DNA from: Azospirillaceae bacterium
Lineage (GTDB): Bacteria; Pseudomonadota; Alphaproteobacteria; Azospirillales; Azospirillaceae
Length of the DNA stretch: 64,000 bases
Direction: 5' to 3'
NCBI GenBank assembly: GCA_028283825.1
Contig: JAPWJW010000003.1
Span: forward strand, 744,001 to 808,000
The notes under the pieces are model-generated. The model saw only the letters and a program-made list of their open reading frames with translations. It did not search any database and was not told where the DNA came from. This document shows positions 26,578-35,130 of this stretch, piece by piece (the stretch's first letter is position 1; each line of letters begins with the position of its first letter). Both the position numbers and the translations under genes were made by a program.

Positions 26578-29112
26578 ATGACCGACCTGACCCGCCGCCG
26601 CCTGCTCGCCACCGCCGCCACCATCCCGGCGGCGCTGTCTCTGCCGGGCGCCCAGCCCGCGGGTGCCGCACCCGCCCCGACGCCCGCAATCTCCGGCACG
26701 GCACCGGTCACGGTCCCCGAGGGGCTGGGCCCACGCGAACGGTTGCGCATGGACGGCGGCTGGCGTTTTCACCTGGGACACGCCGCCGATCCGGCCCAGG
26801 ATTTCGGCTTCGGCGCCGACCGCAGCACCTACGCCAAGTCGGGTGACTTCAGCGCCCCGGTGGCCAAGGCGGACTTCGACGACAAGGACTGGGCCACCGT
26901 CACCCTGCCCCACGACTGGGCGGTGGACCTGCCCTTCACCCAGGCCCGCCTGCCGGGGAAAGAGGCGGCGGAGGCCATGGCCTACCAGGGCTTCAAGCCC
27001 TTGGGCCGGCAGTTCCCGGAAACCAGCGTGGGCTGGTACCGGCGCAGCTTCACCCTGCCCGCCAGCGATGCCGGCCGCCGCCTGTCGCTGGAATTCGACG
27101 GTGTCGCGCGCAACTGTCTGGTGGTGCTGAACGGCTTCATCGTCGCCACCAACGAAAGCGGCTACGCCCCCTTCCGCGCCGACATCACCGACTTCGCCAA
27201 CATCGGCGGGGCCAATACCCTGGTCATCCGCGTGGACGCCACCCTGGGCGAGGCCTGGTCGTATGAGGGGGCCGGCCTCTACCGCCATGTCTGGCTGGTG
27301 AAGACCGCCGGGGCCCACGTGCCGCAATGGGGCACGGTGGTGCGCAGCACGGTGACGGGCACCGGCGCCGACCTTACCATCACCACAGAACTGGCCAACG
27401 AAGGCCCGGCGGCGGAGGTGCGGGTGCGCAGCACTGTGCTGGGATCGGACGGCAAGCCGGTCCTGCAACTGGACACGACACCCCTGGCCCTGGGCGATTG
27501 GGAAACCGGGGCGGTGACACAGACCGCCAGCCTGTCCAGCGCCGCCCTGTGGTCGCTGGAAACACCCAATCTCTACACCCTGGTGACGGAACTCAGCGTC
27601 GGCGGCGCGGTGGTGGACCGCTACCGCACCAGCTTCGGCATCCGCACCCTGCGTTTCGACCCGAACCAGGGCTTCTTCCTGAACGGCCGGCCGGTAAAGG
27701 TGAAGGGCACCTGCAACCACCAGGACCATGCCGGCGTGGGCTTCGCCGTGCCCGACCGCCTGCACGCCTATCGCGTGGAACGGCTGAAGGAGATGGGGGC
27801 CAACGCCTGGCGCACCACCCACCACCCGCCCGCCCCCGCCTTGCTGGACGCCTGCGACCGGCTGGGCGTGCTGGTGATGGAGGAAACCCGCCAGATGTCC
27901 AGCAACCCGGAAGGCATCAGCCAGCTGGAACGCATGATCCGGCGCGACCGCAACCGCCCATCCGTCTTCATCTGGAGCATCGGGAATGAGGAAATCCACC
28001 GCGGCACGGAACAGGGTGCGCGCATCGCCGCCAGCATGAAGCGCACCGTCCACCGCCTGGACGGCACACGGCCGATCACGGAGGCGTTCAACGGCAAGTT
28101 CGGCCAGGGCGCCAGCCCGGTGTTGGACGTCATGGGCTGCAACTACTACATGGATGAGATCGACGCCTTCCATCAGCGCTTCCCCAATCAGCCCATGATC
28201 GGCACGGAAACCGCCAGCACGGTGTGCACGCGCGGCGTCTACGCCCATGACGATGAGAAGCGCTACGTCTCCGCCTACGACGCCGAATACCCCAAGTGGG
28301 CCGCCACGGCGGAACAGTGGTGGACCTTCTACGACAGCCGCCCCTTCCTGGCCGGCGGCTTCGTCTGGACCGGCTTCGATTACCGGGGGGAACCGACGCC
28401 CTTCATCGGCTGGCCCAACACCGTGTCCAACTTCGGCATCCTGGACCTGTGCGGTTTCCCGAAGGACAACTACCACTACTACCGGTCCTGGTGGCGCGCC
28501 AATGAGGCCCACCTGCACCTGTTCCCACACTGGACCTGGACCGGCAGGGAAGGCCAGGAGATCGCGGTGTGGTGCCACAGCAACCTGGACGCGGTGGAGC
28601 TGTTCGTGAACGGCCACAGCGCCGGGCGCCAGACGGTCACCCGCAACCGCCACCTGGAATGGAAGGTGCCCTACCAGCCGGGCGTCATCGAGGCCCACGG
28701 CTACAAGGACGGCCGCCGCGTCCTGACCGACCGCCGCGAAACCGCCGGTCCCGCCAAAGCCCTGACCCTGACGGTCGACCGCGCCCGACTGGCCGCCGAC
28801 GGCGACGACGTAGCGGTACTGACGGTCAGCGTGGTGGACGCCAAGGGCAATCTGGTGCCGGAGGCCGCCGACCTGGTGACCTTCGCCATCGAGGGGGGCG
28901 CCCAACTGCTGGGCGTGGGCAACGGCGACCCCACCAGCCTGGAGCCCGATCACGCGACCTATCGCAAAGCCTTCAAGGGCCTATGTGGCGCCATCGTCCA
29001 GGCGGGGCCCCAAGCCGGCAAGGTGCGTGTCACCGCCAAGGCAGAGGGGCTGAAGGCCGCGACGGTGGAACTGACCCTGGACAAGGCGGCGCTGGTGGAA
29101 AGCGTGGCGTAA
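26578..29112 (+). CDS. Tat-exported glycoside hydrolase family 2 (beta-galactosidase-like)
   Basis: An 844-residue enzyme. The N-terminus TRRRLLATAATIPAALSLPG is a twin-arginine signal peptide, so the folded protein is exported. Domains follow in GH2 order: jelly-roll sugar-binding (about 55-235), immunoglobulin-like (about 240-345), TIM barrel (about 350-640), then a DUF4982-type and a C-terminal immunoglobulin-like domain. The acid/base is Glu471 in WSIGNEE and the nucleophile is Glu544 in IGTETAS. Substrate could be a beta-galactoside, -glucuronide or -mannoside. ATG 26578 is chosen because it begins the Tat signal. It is monocistronic, with no transporter next to it. Confidence 0.92.
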   Translation: MTDLTRRRLLATAATIPAALSLPGAQPAGAAPAPTPAISGTAPVTVPEGLGPRERLRMDGGWRFHLGHAADPAQDFGFGADRSTYAKSGDFSAPVAKADFDDKDWATVTLPHDWAVDLPFTQARLPGKEAAEAMAYQGFKPLGRQFPETSVGWYRRSFTLPASDAGRRLSLEFDGVARNCLVVLNGFIVATNESGYAPFRADITDFANIGGANTLVIRVDATLGEAWSYEGAGLYRHVWLVKTAGAHVPQWGTVVRSTVTGTGADLTITTELANEGPAAEVRVRSTVLGSDGKPVLQLDTTPLALGDWETGAVTQTASLSSAALWSLETPNLYTLVTELSVGGAVVDRYRTSFGIRTLRFDPNQGFFLNGRPVKVKGTCNHQDHAGVGFAVPDRLHAYRVERLKEMGANAWRTTHHPPAPALLDACDRLGVLVMEETRQMSSNPEGISQLERMIRRDRNRPSVFIWSIGNEEIHRGTEQGARIAASMKRTVHRLDGTRPITEAFNGKFGQGASPVLDVMGCNYYMDEIDAFHQRFPNQPMIGTETASTVCTRGVYAHDDEKRYVSAYDAEYPKWAATAEQWWTFYDSRPFLAGGFVWTGFDYRGEPTPFIGWPNTVSNFGILDLCGFPKDNYHYYRSWWRANEAHLHLFPHWTWTGREGQEIAVWCHSNLDAVELFVNGHSAGRQTVTRNRHLEWKVPYQPGVIEAHGYKDGRRVLTDRRETAGPAKALTLTVDRARLAADGDDVAVLTVSVVDAKGNLVPEAADLVTFAIEGGAQLLGVGNGDPTSLEPDHATYRKAFKGLCGAIVQAGPQAGKVRVTAKAEGLKAATVELTLDKAALVESVA

Positions 29113-29122
29113 ATCGGCCCGC

Positions 29123-29524
29123 TCAAACCCGGAATGGATTAACGATGCGCAGTTGGCCGGCGATCACCAATCCATGCTGCATGTCCTCCGACCAGAGGAC
29201 ATCGCAGCCAGCGTGAAGTGCCGCTGAAACGATCATGGCGTCATAGAGGGACAGCCCATGCCGTTCCGCCAAGTCCAATCCCGTGTCGTGAATATCGACG
29301 GTGAGGGGATGGACGGTGACAAGGGCCCGCACCGTGTCCAGCAGCCCCCTCACTTCCGCCCAGGACAGGCCCATCTTGCGGCGGGCGATGTTGGCCAATT
29401 CGTTCAGCACCTGCACGCTGACCGCCCCGCCTTGGCCCAAGACCTCCTCCGCCCGGTCCGCCTTCGCCGCATCGGCGGAGGCGGCGTAAACCAGGACGTT
29501 GGTGTCGAAAAAGCTACCGGGCAT
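29123..29524 (-). CDS. vapC: VapC-type PIN-domain toxin
   Basis: A 133-residue PIN nuclease with the four acidic residues expected for metal binding: Asp7 in FFDTNVLVYA, Glu42 in LNELANIARR, Asp95 in LSLYDAMIVSAAL and Asp114 in WSEDMQHG. VapC toxins cut tRNA or rRNA when free of antitoxin. The frame overlaps the end of the antitoxin gene by 11 bases, the usual VapBC coupling. The start ATG is at 29522-29524. Confidence 0.92.
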   Translation of the reverse strand: MPGSFFDTNVLVYAASADAAKADRAEEVLGQGGAVSVQVLNELANIARRKMGLSWAEVRGLLDTVRALVTVHPLTVDIHDTGLDLAERHGLSLYDAMIVSAALHAGCDVLWSEDMQHGLVIAGQLRIVNPFRV

Positions 29525-29744
29525 TGGCGTCGTCGCGATCGAACTTGAAGTCGGCCGGCAGCCGTCCCCGGAACGCGCGCAGGCGTTTCAACAACTCATC
29601 CCGCCCAGACTTGCGGGCCACCGCGAATTCCCTGGCATCGGCGACGTGGATTTCGATCTCGTCGCCCTCCTTCAACTCCAGGGCCTCGACCACCGCCGCG
29701 GGCAGCCGAACCGCCAGGCTATTACCCCACTTCGCAACTTGCAT
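29514..29744 (-). CDS. vapB: VapB-type antitoxin (AbrB/MazE fold)
   Basis: A 76-residue protein: MQVAKWGNSLAVRLPAAVVE then ALELKEGDEIEIH is the AbrB/MazE swapped-hairpin DNA-binding domain, and the C-terminal RDELLKRLRAFRGRLPADF should wrap the toxin. AGGAGGG lies 5 bases before ATG 29742-29744, so the in-frame upstream start at 29774 is rejected. It is the first gene of the pair, overlapping vapC. An inverted repeat 11 bases upstream of the start codon is a likely site for autorepression. Confidence 0.9.
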   Translation of the reverse strand: MQVAKWGNSLAVRLPAAVVEALELKEGDEIEIHVADAREFAVARKSGRDELLKRLRAFRGRLPADFKFDRDDANAR

Positions 29745-29754
29745 GGCGCCCTCC

Positions 29755-29784
29755 TGGATATACTGACCTTGCAATGTGTATCCA
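29755..29784. promoter_or_regulatory. Inverted-repeat operator of vapBC
   Basis: TGGATATAC (29755-29763) and GTGTATCCA (29776-29784) are complementary at 8 of 9 positions with a 12-base spacer. The position just upstream of vapB fits conditional autoregulation by the VapBC complex. Confidence 0.6.
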
Positions 29785-29953
29785 TGTCACCCGCCTGGCA
29801 AGGCCCCTCCGGCATCCGCTGGCACCCCACAACCATCATTTGTGGCGATTGTCCCCACCGCGATTGGACGCCCCCTGCCCGTCCCCTGACTATCGGGCGG
29901 CAGGTGGGGCGTCCGCATGAACCAAAGCCCCGCCGGTTGAACGATAAAGACCG

Positions 29954-30655
29954 ATGGGGTTCGGCGTCATGGAAGTCTGGGGAATGTATCTGGACCAGCA
30001 TCTGGTCCTGAAGTGGATGCACATCATCGCCATGGCCTATTGGCTGGGTGGCGAATGGGGCGTGTTCAACGCCTCGCGTCCCATCGTCAATCCGGCGCTG
30101 TCGCTGGATGAGCGGCGGCGGCACATGGAAACCGCCTATCGCATCGACATCATCCCGCGCACCGGCATCATCCTGGTGCTGCCGCTGGGCCTGCACATGG
30201 GCTATGATTTGGGCGTCCAGCCGCTGGGCGGCTGGTGGCTGGTGGGCATGTGGATCTTCGTCGCCTTCTGGGTGGCGCTGGCCCTGTCCGCCTTCTTCAA
30301 GCGCGGCACCGACATCGGCATCCGCCTGACCAAGATCGACGAGGCCATCCGCTACGTCGTCATCCCGGCGCTGTTCTTCACCGGCGTCTACAGCCTGGTC
30401 ACCGGCGGCCCGCTGACGGCCTATTGGTATGCCGCCAAGGTCACGCTGTTCTCCGGCCTGCTGGTCATCGGCCTGATCCTGCGTTTCGTCATGCGCGACT
30501 GGGTCATGGCCTTCCGTCAGCTGGTTTCCGGCGGCCCCAACGCGGAAATCGAGAAGCGTCTGACGGCCATCATGGCCTTCTCGCGCAAGCTGGCCTACCT
30601 CTATTGGGCCGGCATCATCACCATGGCCTTCCTGGGCACGGTGAAGCCGTTTTAA
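29954..30655 (+). CDS. Multi-span inner-membrane protein of unknown function
   Basis: A 233-residue protein with about five hydrophobic segments. Conserved-looking features are LKWMHIIAMAYWLGGEWGVF at the N-terminus, with a histidine in the first helix, and RTGIILVLPLGLHMG. This layout resembles CopD/HemJ-like membrane haem proteins, which also use a histidine in the first helix, but the similarity is weak and I assign no function. ATG 29954 and ATG 29969 are both possible; neither has a strong ribosome-binding site. A repeat copy starts 9 bases after its stop codon. Confidence 0.65.
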   Translation: MGFGVMEVWGMYLDQHLVLKWMHIIAMAYWLGGEWGVFNASRPIVNPALSLDERRRHMETAYRIDIIPRTGIILVLPLGLHMGYDLGVQPLGGWWLVGMWIFVAFWVALALSAFFKRGTDIGIRLTKIDEAIRYVVIPALFFTGVYSLVTGGPLTAYWYAAKVTLFSGLLVIGLILRFVMRDWVMAFRQLVSGGPNAEIEKRLTAIMAFSRKLAYLYWAGIITMAFLGTVKPF

Positions 30656-30663
30656 CATTCGTA

Positions 30664-30774
30664 TGCCCTCACGCGCCGGGCGCTGGCATCCGCCAGCTGG
30701 GCTCACGGGCCTGACCGGCCCGGGCCGGCCGTCGCCGGCCTTCAACGGCGCGAGGCAAAACCGCGCGCCGTTGA
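30664..30774 (+). repeat. Multi-hairpin dispersed element, copy R2
   Basis: Stem 1 is GCTGGC-ATCC-GCCAGC (30682-30697). Stem 2 is short, GGGCC / GGCCC (30707-30721). Stem 3 is GGCCGGC-CGTC-GCCGGCC (30723-30740). Stem 4 is TCAACGGCGCG / CGCGCCGTTGA (30742-30752, 30764-30774). It begins 9 bases after a stop codon and fills most of the gap before the LysR gene. Confidence 0.85.
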
Positions 30775-30816
30775 TATAAGGATGAGCTTTCATCACGGGC
30801 GTACCTACGAGCATCC

Positions 30817-31737
30817 ATGGAACTGCGTGACCTGGAATACTTCCTGGCGGTGGTCGACACCGGCAGCTTCACCCTGGCCGCCCGCCAGCGGGGCCTGAGC
30901 CAGCAGGCCCTGTCCAAAAGCCTGGCGCGGCTGGAGGAGGAATTGGGCGTGACGCTGCTGGAGCGCACGCCCAAGGGCATCCATCCCACCCGCATGGGGG
31001 AATCCCTGCGCACCCACGCCCAGGCCGTGCTGGCGGAGGTCGGGCACTTCCGCCGCGACGTCGACGTGGCGCTGGGCCGCAGCGCCACGCAGTTCGCCCT
31101 GGGCATGAGCCCGGTGGCCGCGGCCGGCATCGGCGGCAGCGCCGTCGTGCGCCTGCAACGCCGCTTCCCCCGCCTGCGCCTGCATATCGAGGATGGGATC
31201 AAACCCCACTTCGTGCGCCTGCTGCTGTCGGGCGAGTTGGACCTGGCCGTCACCACCGGCACCGGGGAGGTCGATCCCCAGATCATCGTGACCCCCCTGG
31301 GCAAGGAGCGCTGGGTGGTGGCGGGCCGCCGGGGCAATCCAATCCTGGAAGCCGCCCACGGCATCGCCGGCCTGGCCGGCGCCGACTGGATGTTCGGCCG
31401 GCTGCCCGATGGCCTGAACGCGCCGGTGGATGAGCATTTCATCCAGGCCGGCCTGCCCCCCATTCAGCCGCAGATCAGCACCATCTCCGTCCCCTTCGCC
31501 CTGTCGGTGCTGGCCCGCACCGACATGCTGGCCATCCTGCCGCAGTCGCTGGTGGACGCGACACCCGACCTGATGGGCCGCGACCTGGCGCAGGGACGCT
31601 GGACCACGCCACTGGTGGCGCTACGCCGCCGCCGCGCCACCATGGCCGCCGTGACCGCCGACCTGATCGACATCCTGAAGGAGGAAGCGGCCCGCCTGAA
31701 CGGCGAGGCCGCGTCGGATCACACGCGCGGCATTTGA
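30817..31737 (+). CDS. LysR family transcriptional regulator
   Basis: A 306-residue regulator. The N-terminal winged helix (MELRDLEYFLAVVDTGSFTL, then AARQRGLSQQALSKSLARLE) is typical, followed by a two-lobed effector domain. The target is unclear: upstream lies the membrane-protein gene and downstream the convergent MFS gene, and no divergent partner exists. The stop codon is itself part of a 7-bp hairpin (CATTTGA / TCAAATG) that begins repeat copy R3. Confidence 0.92.
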   Translation: MELRDLEYFLAVVDTGSFTLAARQRGLSQQALSKSLARLEEELGVTLLERTPKGIHPTRMGESLRTHAQAVLAEVGHFRRDVDVALGRSATQFALGMSPVAAAGIGGSAVVRLQRRFPRLRLHIEDGIKPHFVRLLLSGELDLAVTTGTGEVDPQIIVTPLGKERWVVAGRRGNPILEAAHGIAGLAGADWMFGRLPDGLNAPVDEHFIQAGLPPIQPQISTISVPFALSVLARTDMLAILPQSLVDATPDLMGRDLAQGRWTTPLVALRRRRATMAAVTADLIDILKEEAARLNGEAASDHTRGI

Positions 31738-31879
31738 TCGTAAACGCTCAAATGCCCCCTCAATCGCCGGGCGTCGGCATCCGCCGACTTGGGCTTCCTC
31801 GCTGCGCCCTTCGGTACTCGCTGCGGGGCCGGCGGTCACCGGCCTCCCAAGGGCGCGAGGCAGCACCTCGCGCCCTTGG
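31731..31879 (+). repeat. Multi-hairpin dispersed element, copy R3 (fills a convergent gap)
   Basis: Subfamily B. An extra 5' stem CATTTGA / TCAAATG (31731-31737, 31748-31754) includes the LysR stop codon. Stem 1 is GTCGGC-ATCC-GCCGAC (31773-31788). In place of stem 2 is a 9-base direct repeat CTCGCTGCG (31798-31806 and 31817-31825). Stem 3 is GGCCGG / CCGGCC (31827-31844). Stem 4 is CCAAGGGCGCGAGG / CCTCGCGCCCTTGG (31847-31879). It ends two bases before the MFS stop codon. Confidence 0.88.
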
Positions 31880-31881
31880 CA

Positions 31882-33126
31882 TTAGGCTGTTTCCACCACC
31901 GGCAGGCTGGCGGGATAGCGCCCGACCAGCAACAGCAGGGCGGCCCCGCCGATGAACATCACGGCGGCGGCGGTCAGGATGGGCGTGTAGCTGCCCGTCG
32001 TCGCATAGACATACCCGTAGATGGGCGCCGACACCGCCGCCCCACCGCCGAAAGCGGCGTACAGCATGCCGTAGATGCGACTGTAATAGGCCATGCCGAA
32101 ATAGCGACCGGCGAGGTAGGAGATCATGTCCGCCTCCGCTCCGGCCGCCCCGCCCAGCAGCACGGCCGCCAGCACGATCATGCCGGTGGAGTGCGTGTCG
32201 CTGATGAAGATGGCGCAGCCGATGGCTGGCATGGCCAGCAGGGGGAAAGCCGCCGCCGGCGCCCAGAACCGGTCCACCAGCAGGCCGGCACCCACGCGCC
32301 CGACGATGATGGCGAGACCGACACAGCCGGCGATCAGGGCGCCCATCTCCCGGCTCAATCCCTTCAGGCGGACCATGTTCTGCAGGTTGGTGTGAAAACC
32401 GCCATAGGCGATGGACACCAGCAGGAAGGCCAGCATCATGATCCAGAAGTGCCGCTCGCGCACGGCGGCGGCCAGGGTATAGCCGGTCTTCTGCAAGGGC
32501 ACATGGCCCGCGTCCGCGGCCCGGCTTTCCGCCACCGTCGGTTCCCGCAAGGTGGCCCAGACCACCGGCAACGCCACCACCAGGGGCAGCAGGGCCAGTG
32601 CCGCATAGGCCCAGCGCCAGCCCCAATGCTGGATCAGGAAGACGGTGGTGGCGGGCAGGAAGAAGGCGGCCAGCCCGGTCCCGGTCAGCATGATGCCCAG
32701 GGCCAGCCCCCGGCGGCGCACGAACCAAAGATTGACGGCCCGCGACCAGGTGACGGGGGTGGAGCCGATGCCGACGACGCCGATCAGCAGATAAACCGCG
32801 TAGAACATGGGCAAGGAATTGACCAGCCCCAGCGCCGCGAACGCCACCCCGAAGCCCACCAGCGAGGCCAGCCCCACCACGCGGGCGCCGAACCGGTCGG
32901 CCAGCGCGCCGACGATGGGGGCGCAGACGCACCCCATCAGGCCGTAACACATCATCGCCGTCATCACGGCCCCGGCGTTCCAGCCGAATTCCTGCATCAA
33001 TGGCTGCAGGAACGACCCGATGGTGTTGTAAGGCAGCGGCGACGCCCCGCACATGGTGCCCAAAGTCGCCGCCAGCAGCACAGCCCACCCGCGTGCGAAC
33101 TCACCCTTTCCAGCATTGCCCGTCAT
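31882..33126 (-). CDS. MFS transporter (monocarboxylate/oxalate-formate antiporter-like)
   Basis: A 414-residue protein with twelve predicted transmembrane helices. The first-half loop GALADRFGARVVG is the MFS signature, and SRAVNLWFVRRRGLALGIML is typical of the MCT/OFA branch that moves small carboxylates. ATG 33124-33126 follows a GGGG-rich site. It is divergent from an FAD-linked oxidase, so the pair may import and oxidise a hydroxy acid (inference). No further specificity can be read. Confidence 0.88.
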   Translation of the reverse strand: MTGNAGKGEFARGWAVLLAATLGTMCGASPLPYNTIGSFLQPLMQEFGWNAGAVMTAMMCYGLMGCVCAPIVGALADRFGARVVGLASLVGFGVAFAALGLVNSLPMFYAVYLLIGVVGIGSTPVTWSRAVNLWFVRRRGLALGIMLTGTGLAAFFLPATTVFLIQHWGWRWAYAALALLPLVVALPVVWATLREPTVAESRAADAGHVPLQKTGYTLAAAVRERHFWIMMLAFLLVSIAYGGFHTNLQNMVRLKGLSREMGALIAGCVGLAIIVGRVGAGLLVDRFWAPAAAFPLLAMPAIGCAIFISDTHSTGMIVLAAVLLGGAAGAEADMISYLAGRYFGMAYYSRIYGMLYAAFGGGAAVSAPIYGYVYATTGSYTPILTAAAVMFIGGAALLLLVGRYPASLPVVETA

Positions 33127-33451
33127 CCCCCAGGTCCCCTTCCCGTTTCGGTTGGTTCACAGCTCTCCCCATCCGGCCCTTGAATGGGGCGGAGTCGGCG
33201 GCCCGGCGACGCGGGAGCCGTTGTTTTTCAATTGTTCGCGCAAGACGGAAAAGCGACCCGGCCACCAGCGACGCCCGGCCCCGCACCATTGTGCGGACAG
33301 GCGCCAAGGTTGCGTCCCTGCACGGCCGGGACACGCGGCACTATACGGTCTTCGGTCCCGCCGCCCCATTAAGGCTTCGTCCCCCATCATCCCGTCCCTG
33401 CGACTTATGAAATAGTCCGCGCCTGATTATGCCCGTGGCGCTTGTGTAAAA
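33127..33451. other. Intergenic region of the MFS/FAD-oxidase divergon
   Basis: About 325 bases between divergent genes. It must hold both promoters. Apart from the palindrome at 33452-33477 I see only ordinary GC-rich DNA with short AT patches near 33235 and 33410, and no coding frame with family-like sequence. Confidence 0.5.
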
Positions 33452-33477
33452 TGATATATAGATCGATCTTTATATCA
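33452..33477. promoter_or_regulatory. 26-bp palindrome upstream of the FAD-oxidase gene
   Basis: Left half TGATATATAGATC and right half GATCTTTATATCA are complementary at 12 of 13 positions. It lies 40 bases before the oxidase ATG in a sharply AT-rich patch. It is a strong operator candidate, but no regulator gene adjoins except LysR at 30817, beyond the MFS gene. Confidence 0.6.
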
Positions 33478-33516
33478 ATAAGATTCGAACAAGACCAAAA
33501 CACGGGGAGCGGGCAA

Positions 33517-35127
33517 ATGACGACAAGCAATCCGGCTGAATCCATGACCGATGCCGAGGCTACGGCGGCACTGGCATCCTTGCTGGCCGGCATCGTCGGC
33601 ACGGCGCACGTGCGCGGGGACAGCGCCAGCCGCATCCTTCATTCCCAGGATATTTACGCCCGCGCCGCCCATACCGCCGCCCTGGTGGTGGCCCCCGCCG
33701 ATACGGCCGAACTGGCGGCCGTGGTAAGCGCCGCGACCGCCCGGGGATACCAGTGCGCGCCGCGCGGCGGCGGCATGAGTTACACCAAGGCCTATCTGCC
33801 GGCTTCGGACCGGACGGTGACGCTGGATTTAAGCCGCATGGACCGCGTACTGGACATACGCCCCGACGACATGGTCGTGACCGTGCAGGCCGGCTGCACC
33901 TGGAAAACCCTGAATGAGGCGCTGGCCCCCCTGGGCCTGCGCACGCCGTATTGGGGGCCGCTGTCGGGATTGCTGTCCACGGTGGGCGGCGGGCTGTCGC
34001 AGGGCAACGCCTTCTTCGGCGCGGGACACTACGGCACCAGCGGCGAAAGTATGGTGGCGCTGACCCTGGTGCTGGCCGACGGCCGTATCCTGCGCACCGG
34101 CGCACGGGGCCGCGACGGCGACAGCCCCTTCTACCGGTTCTACGGGCCCGACCTGGCCGGTCTATTCACAGGCGACTGCGGCGCCTTCGCCATCAAGGCC
34201 GAAGTGACCTTGCGCCTGATGCCCCTGCCCCGGCATGAGGCCTACGCCTCGTTCTCCTTCAAGACCGACGGTGCCATGTTCGCGGCCATGGCCGCCATGG
34301 TCCGCGCCGGCATCGCGTGCGAGATCTGCGGCTTCGACCCGCGCCTGACCCGCGTCCGCCTGAAGCGGGCCTCCTTGGCGACCGACCTGGGCGCCCTGAA
34401 GAACGTGATCGGCAAGCAATCCAGCCTGCTGGGCGGTTTGAAGGAAGCGGCGAAGGTCGCCATGGCCGGCCGCGGCTTCATCGATGCGGACGACTACGCC
34501 CTGCATATCGTCTGCGAAGGGCGCTCAGCGGCGGGTGTGGCCGAGGACATCGCGGCGGCGCGGGCCATCGCCACCCAGAATCAGGGGCAGGAGGTGGAGA
34601 ACACCATCCCCAAGGTGATGCGCGCCCAGCCGTTCGGCGCCCTCAACGCCATCCTTGGGCCCCAGGGGGAACGCTGGGCGCCGATCCATTGCCTGGCCCC
34701 GCTGTCGCGCGCGCATGAGATCTTCACCGCCATGGAGGCGGAACTGGACGCCATGCGGGCGGAGTTGGACGGGCATGACGTCGAACACGCCTATCTGTTT
34801 ACCACCATGTCCACCAACGCCATCATCATAGAGCCGACCTTCTACTGGCCGGACGCGCTGCTGGAACTGCACGCAGCGACGGTGGAGCCCACCCACCTGG
34901 CCAAGCTGCCCCGTCACGCGCCGAACCCGGCGGCGGCGGCCGTCCTGGAAAAGGCGCGGGAACGCCTGCTGGCCCTGTTCCTGCGCAATGGCCTGGCCCA
35001 TTTCCAGATCGGCCGCACCTATCCCTATCTGGCCTCCCGCGACGCCGCCAGCCTGGACGTGTTGGAGGCGCTGAAGGCCATGCTGGATCCGGTCCACGCC
35101 CTGAACCCGGGCGTGCTGGGACTCTGA
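33517..35127 (+). CDS. FAD-binding oxidase (VAO/GlcD-type)
   Basis: A 536-residue flavoprotein. The PCMH-type FAD domain spans about 40-220 (VVAPADTAELAAVVSAATAR, APRGGGMSYTKAYL, MVVTVQAGCTWKTLNEAL, GPLSGLLSTVGGGLSQG), followed by an oxidase cap domain and a C-terminal segment LDPVHALNPGVLGL typical of 2-hydroxyacid oxidases and dehydrogenases such as GlcD and D-lactate dehydrogenase. ATG 33517 follows GGGGAGCGGG, so earlier in-frame starts are rejected. It is divergent from an MFS carrier. The substrate is probably a 2-hydroxy acid or related alcohol, but is not proved by sequence. Confidence 0.88.
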   Translation: MTTSNPAESMTDAEATAALASLLAGIVGTAHVRGDSASRILHSQDIYARAAHTAALVVAPADTAELAAVVSAATARGYQCAPRGGGMSYTKAYLPASDRTVTLDLSRMDRVLDIRPDDMVVTVQAGCTWKTLNEALAPLGLRTPYWGPLSGLLSTVGGGLSQGNAFFGAGHYGTSGESMVALTLVLADGRILRTGARGRDGDSPFYRFYGPDLAGLFTGDCGAFAIKAEVTLRLMPLPRHEAYASFSFKTDGAMFAAMAAMVRAGIACEICGFDPRLTRVRLKRASLATDLGALKNVIGKQSSLLGGLKEAAKVAMAGRGFIDADDYALHIVCEGRSAAGVAEDIAAARAIATQNQGQEVENTIPKVMRAQPFGALNAILGPQGERWAPIHCLAPLSRAHEIFTAMEAELDAMRAELDGHDVEHAYLFTTMSTNAIIIEPTFYWPDALLELHAATVEPTHLAKLPRHAPNPAAAAVLEKARERLLALFLRNGLAHFQIGRTYPYLASRDAASLDVLEALKAMLDPVHALNPGVLGL

Positions 35128-35130
35128 AAG

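Noticed and set aside
26536-28953. Long minus-strand frame opposite the GH2 gene
   Set aside because: Low-complexity shadow translation; the GH2 catalytic motifs are on the plus strand.
33475-33492. tRNA T-loop-like sequence (GATTCGAAC)
   Set aside because: No acceptor, D or anticodon stems can be folded around it; it lies in the leader of the FAD oxidase.
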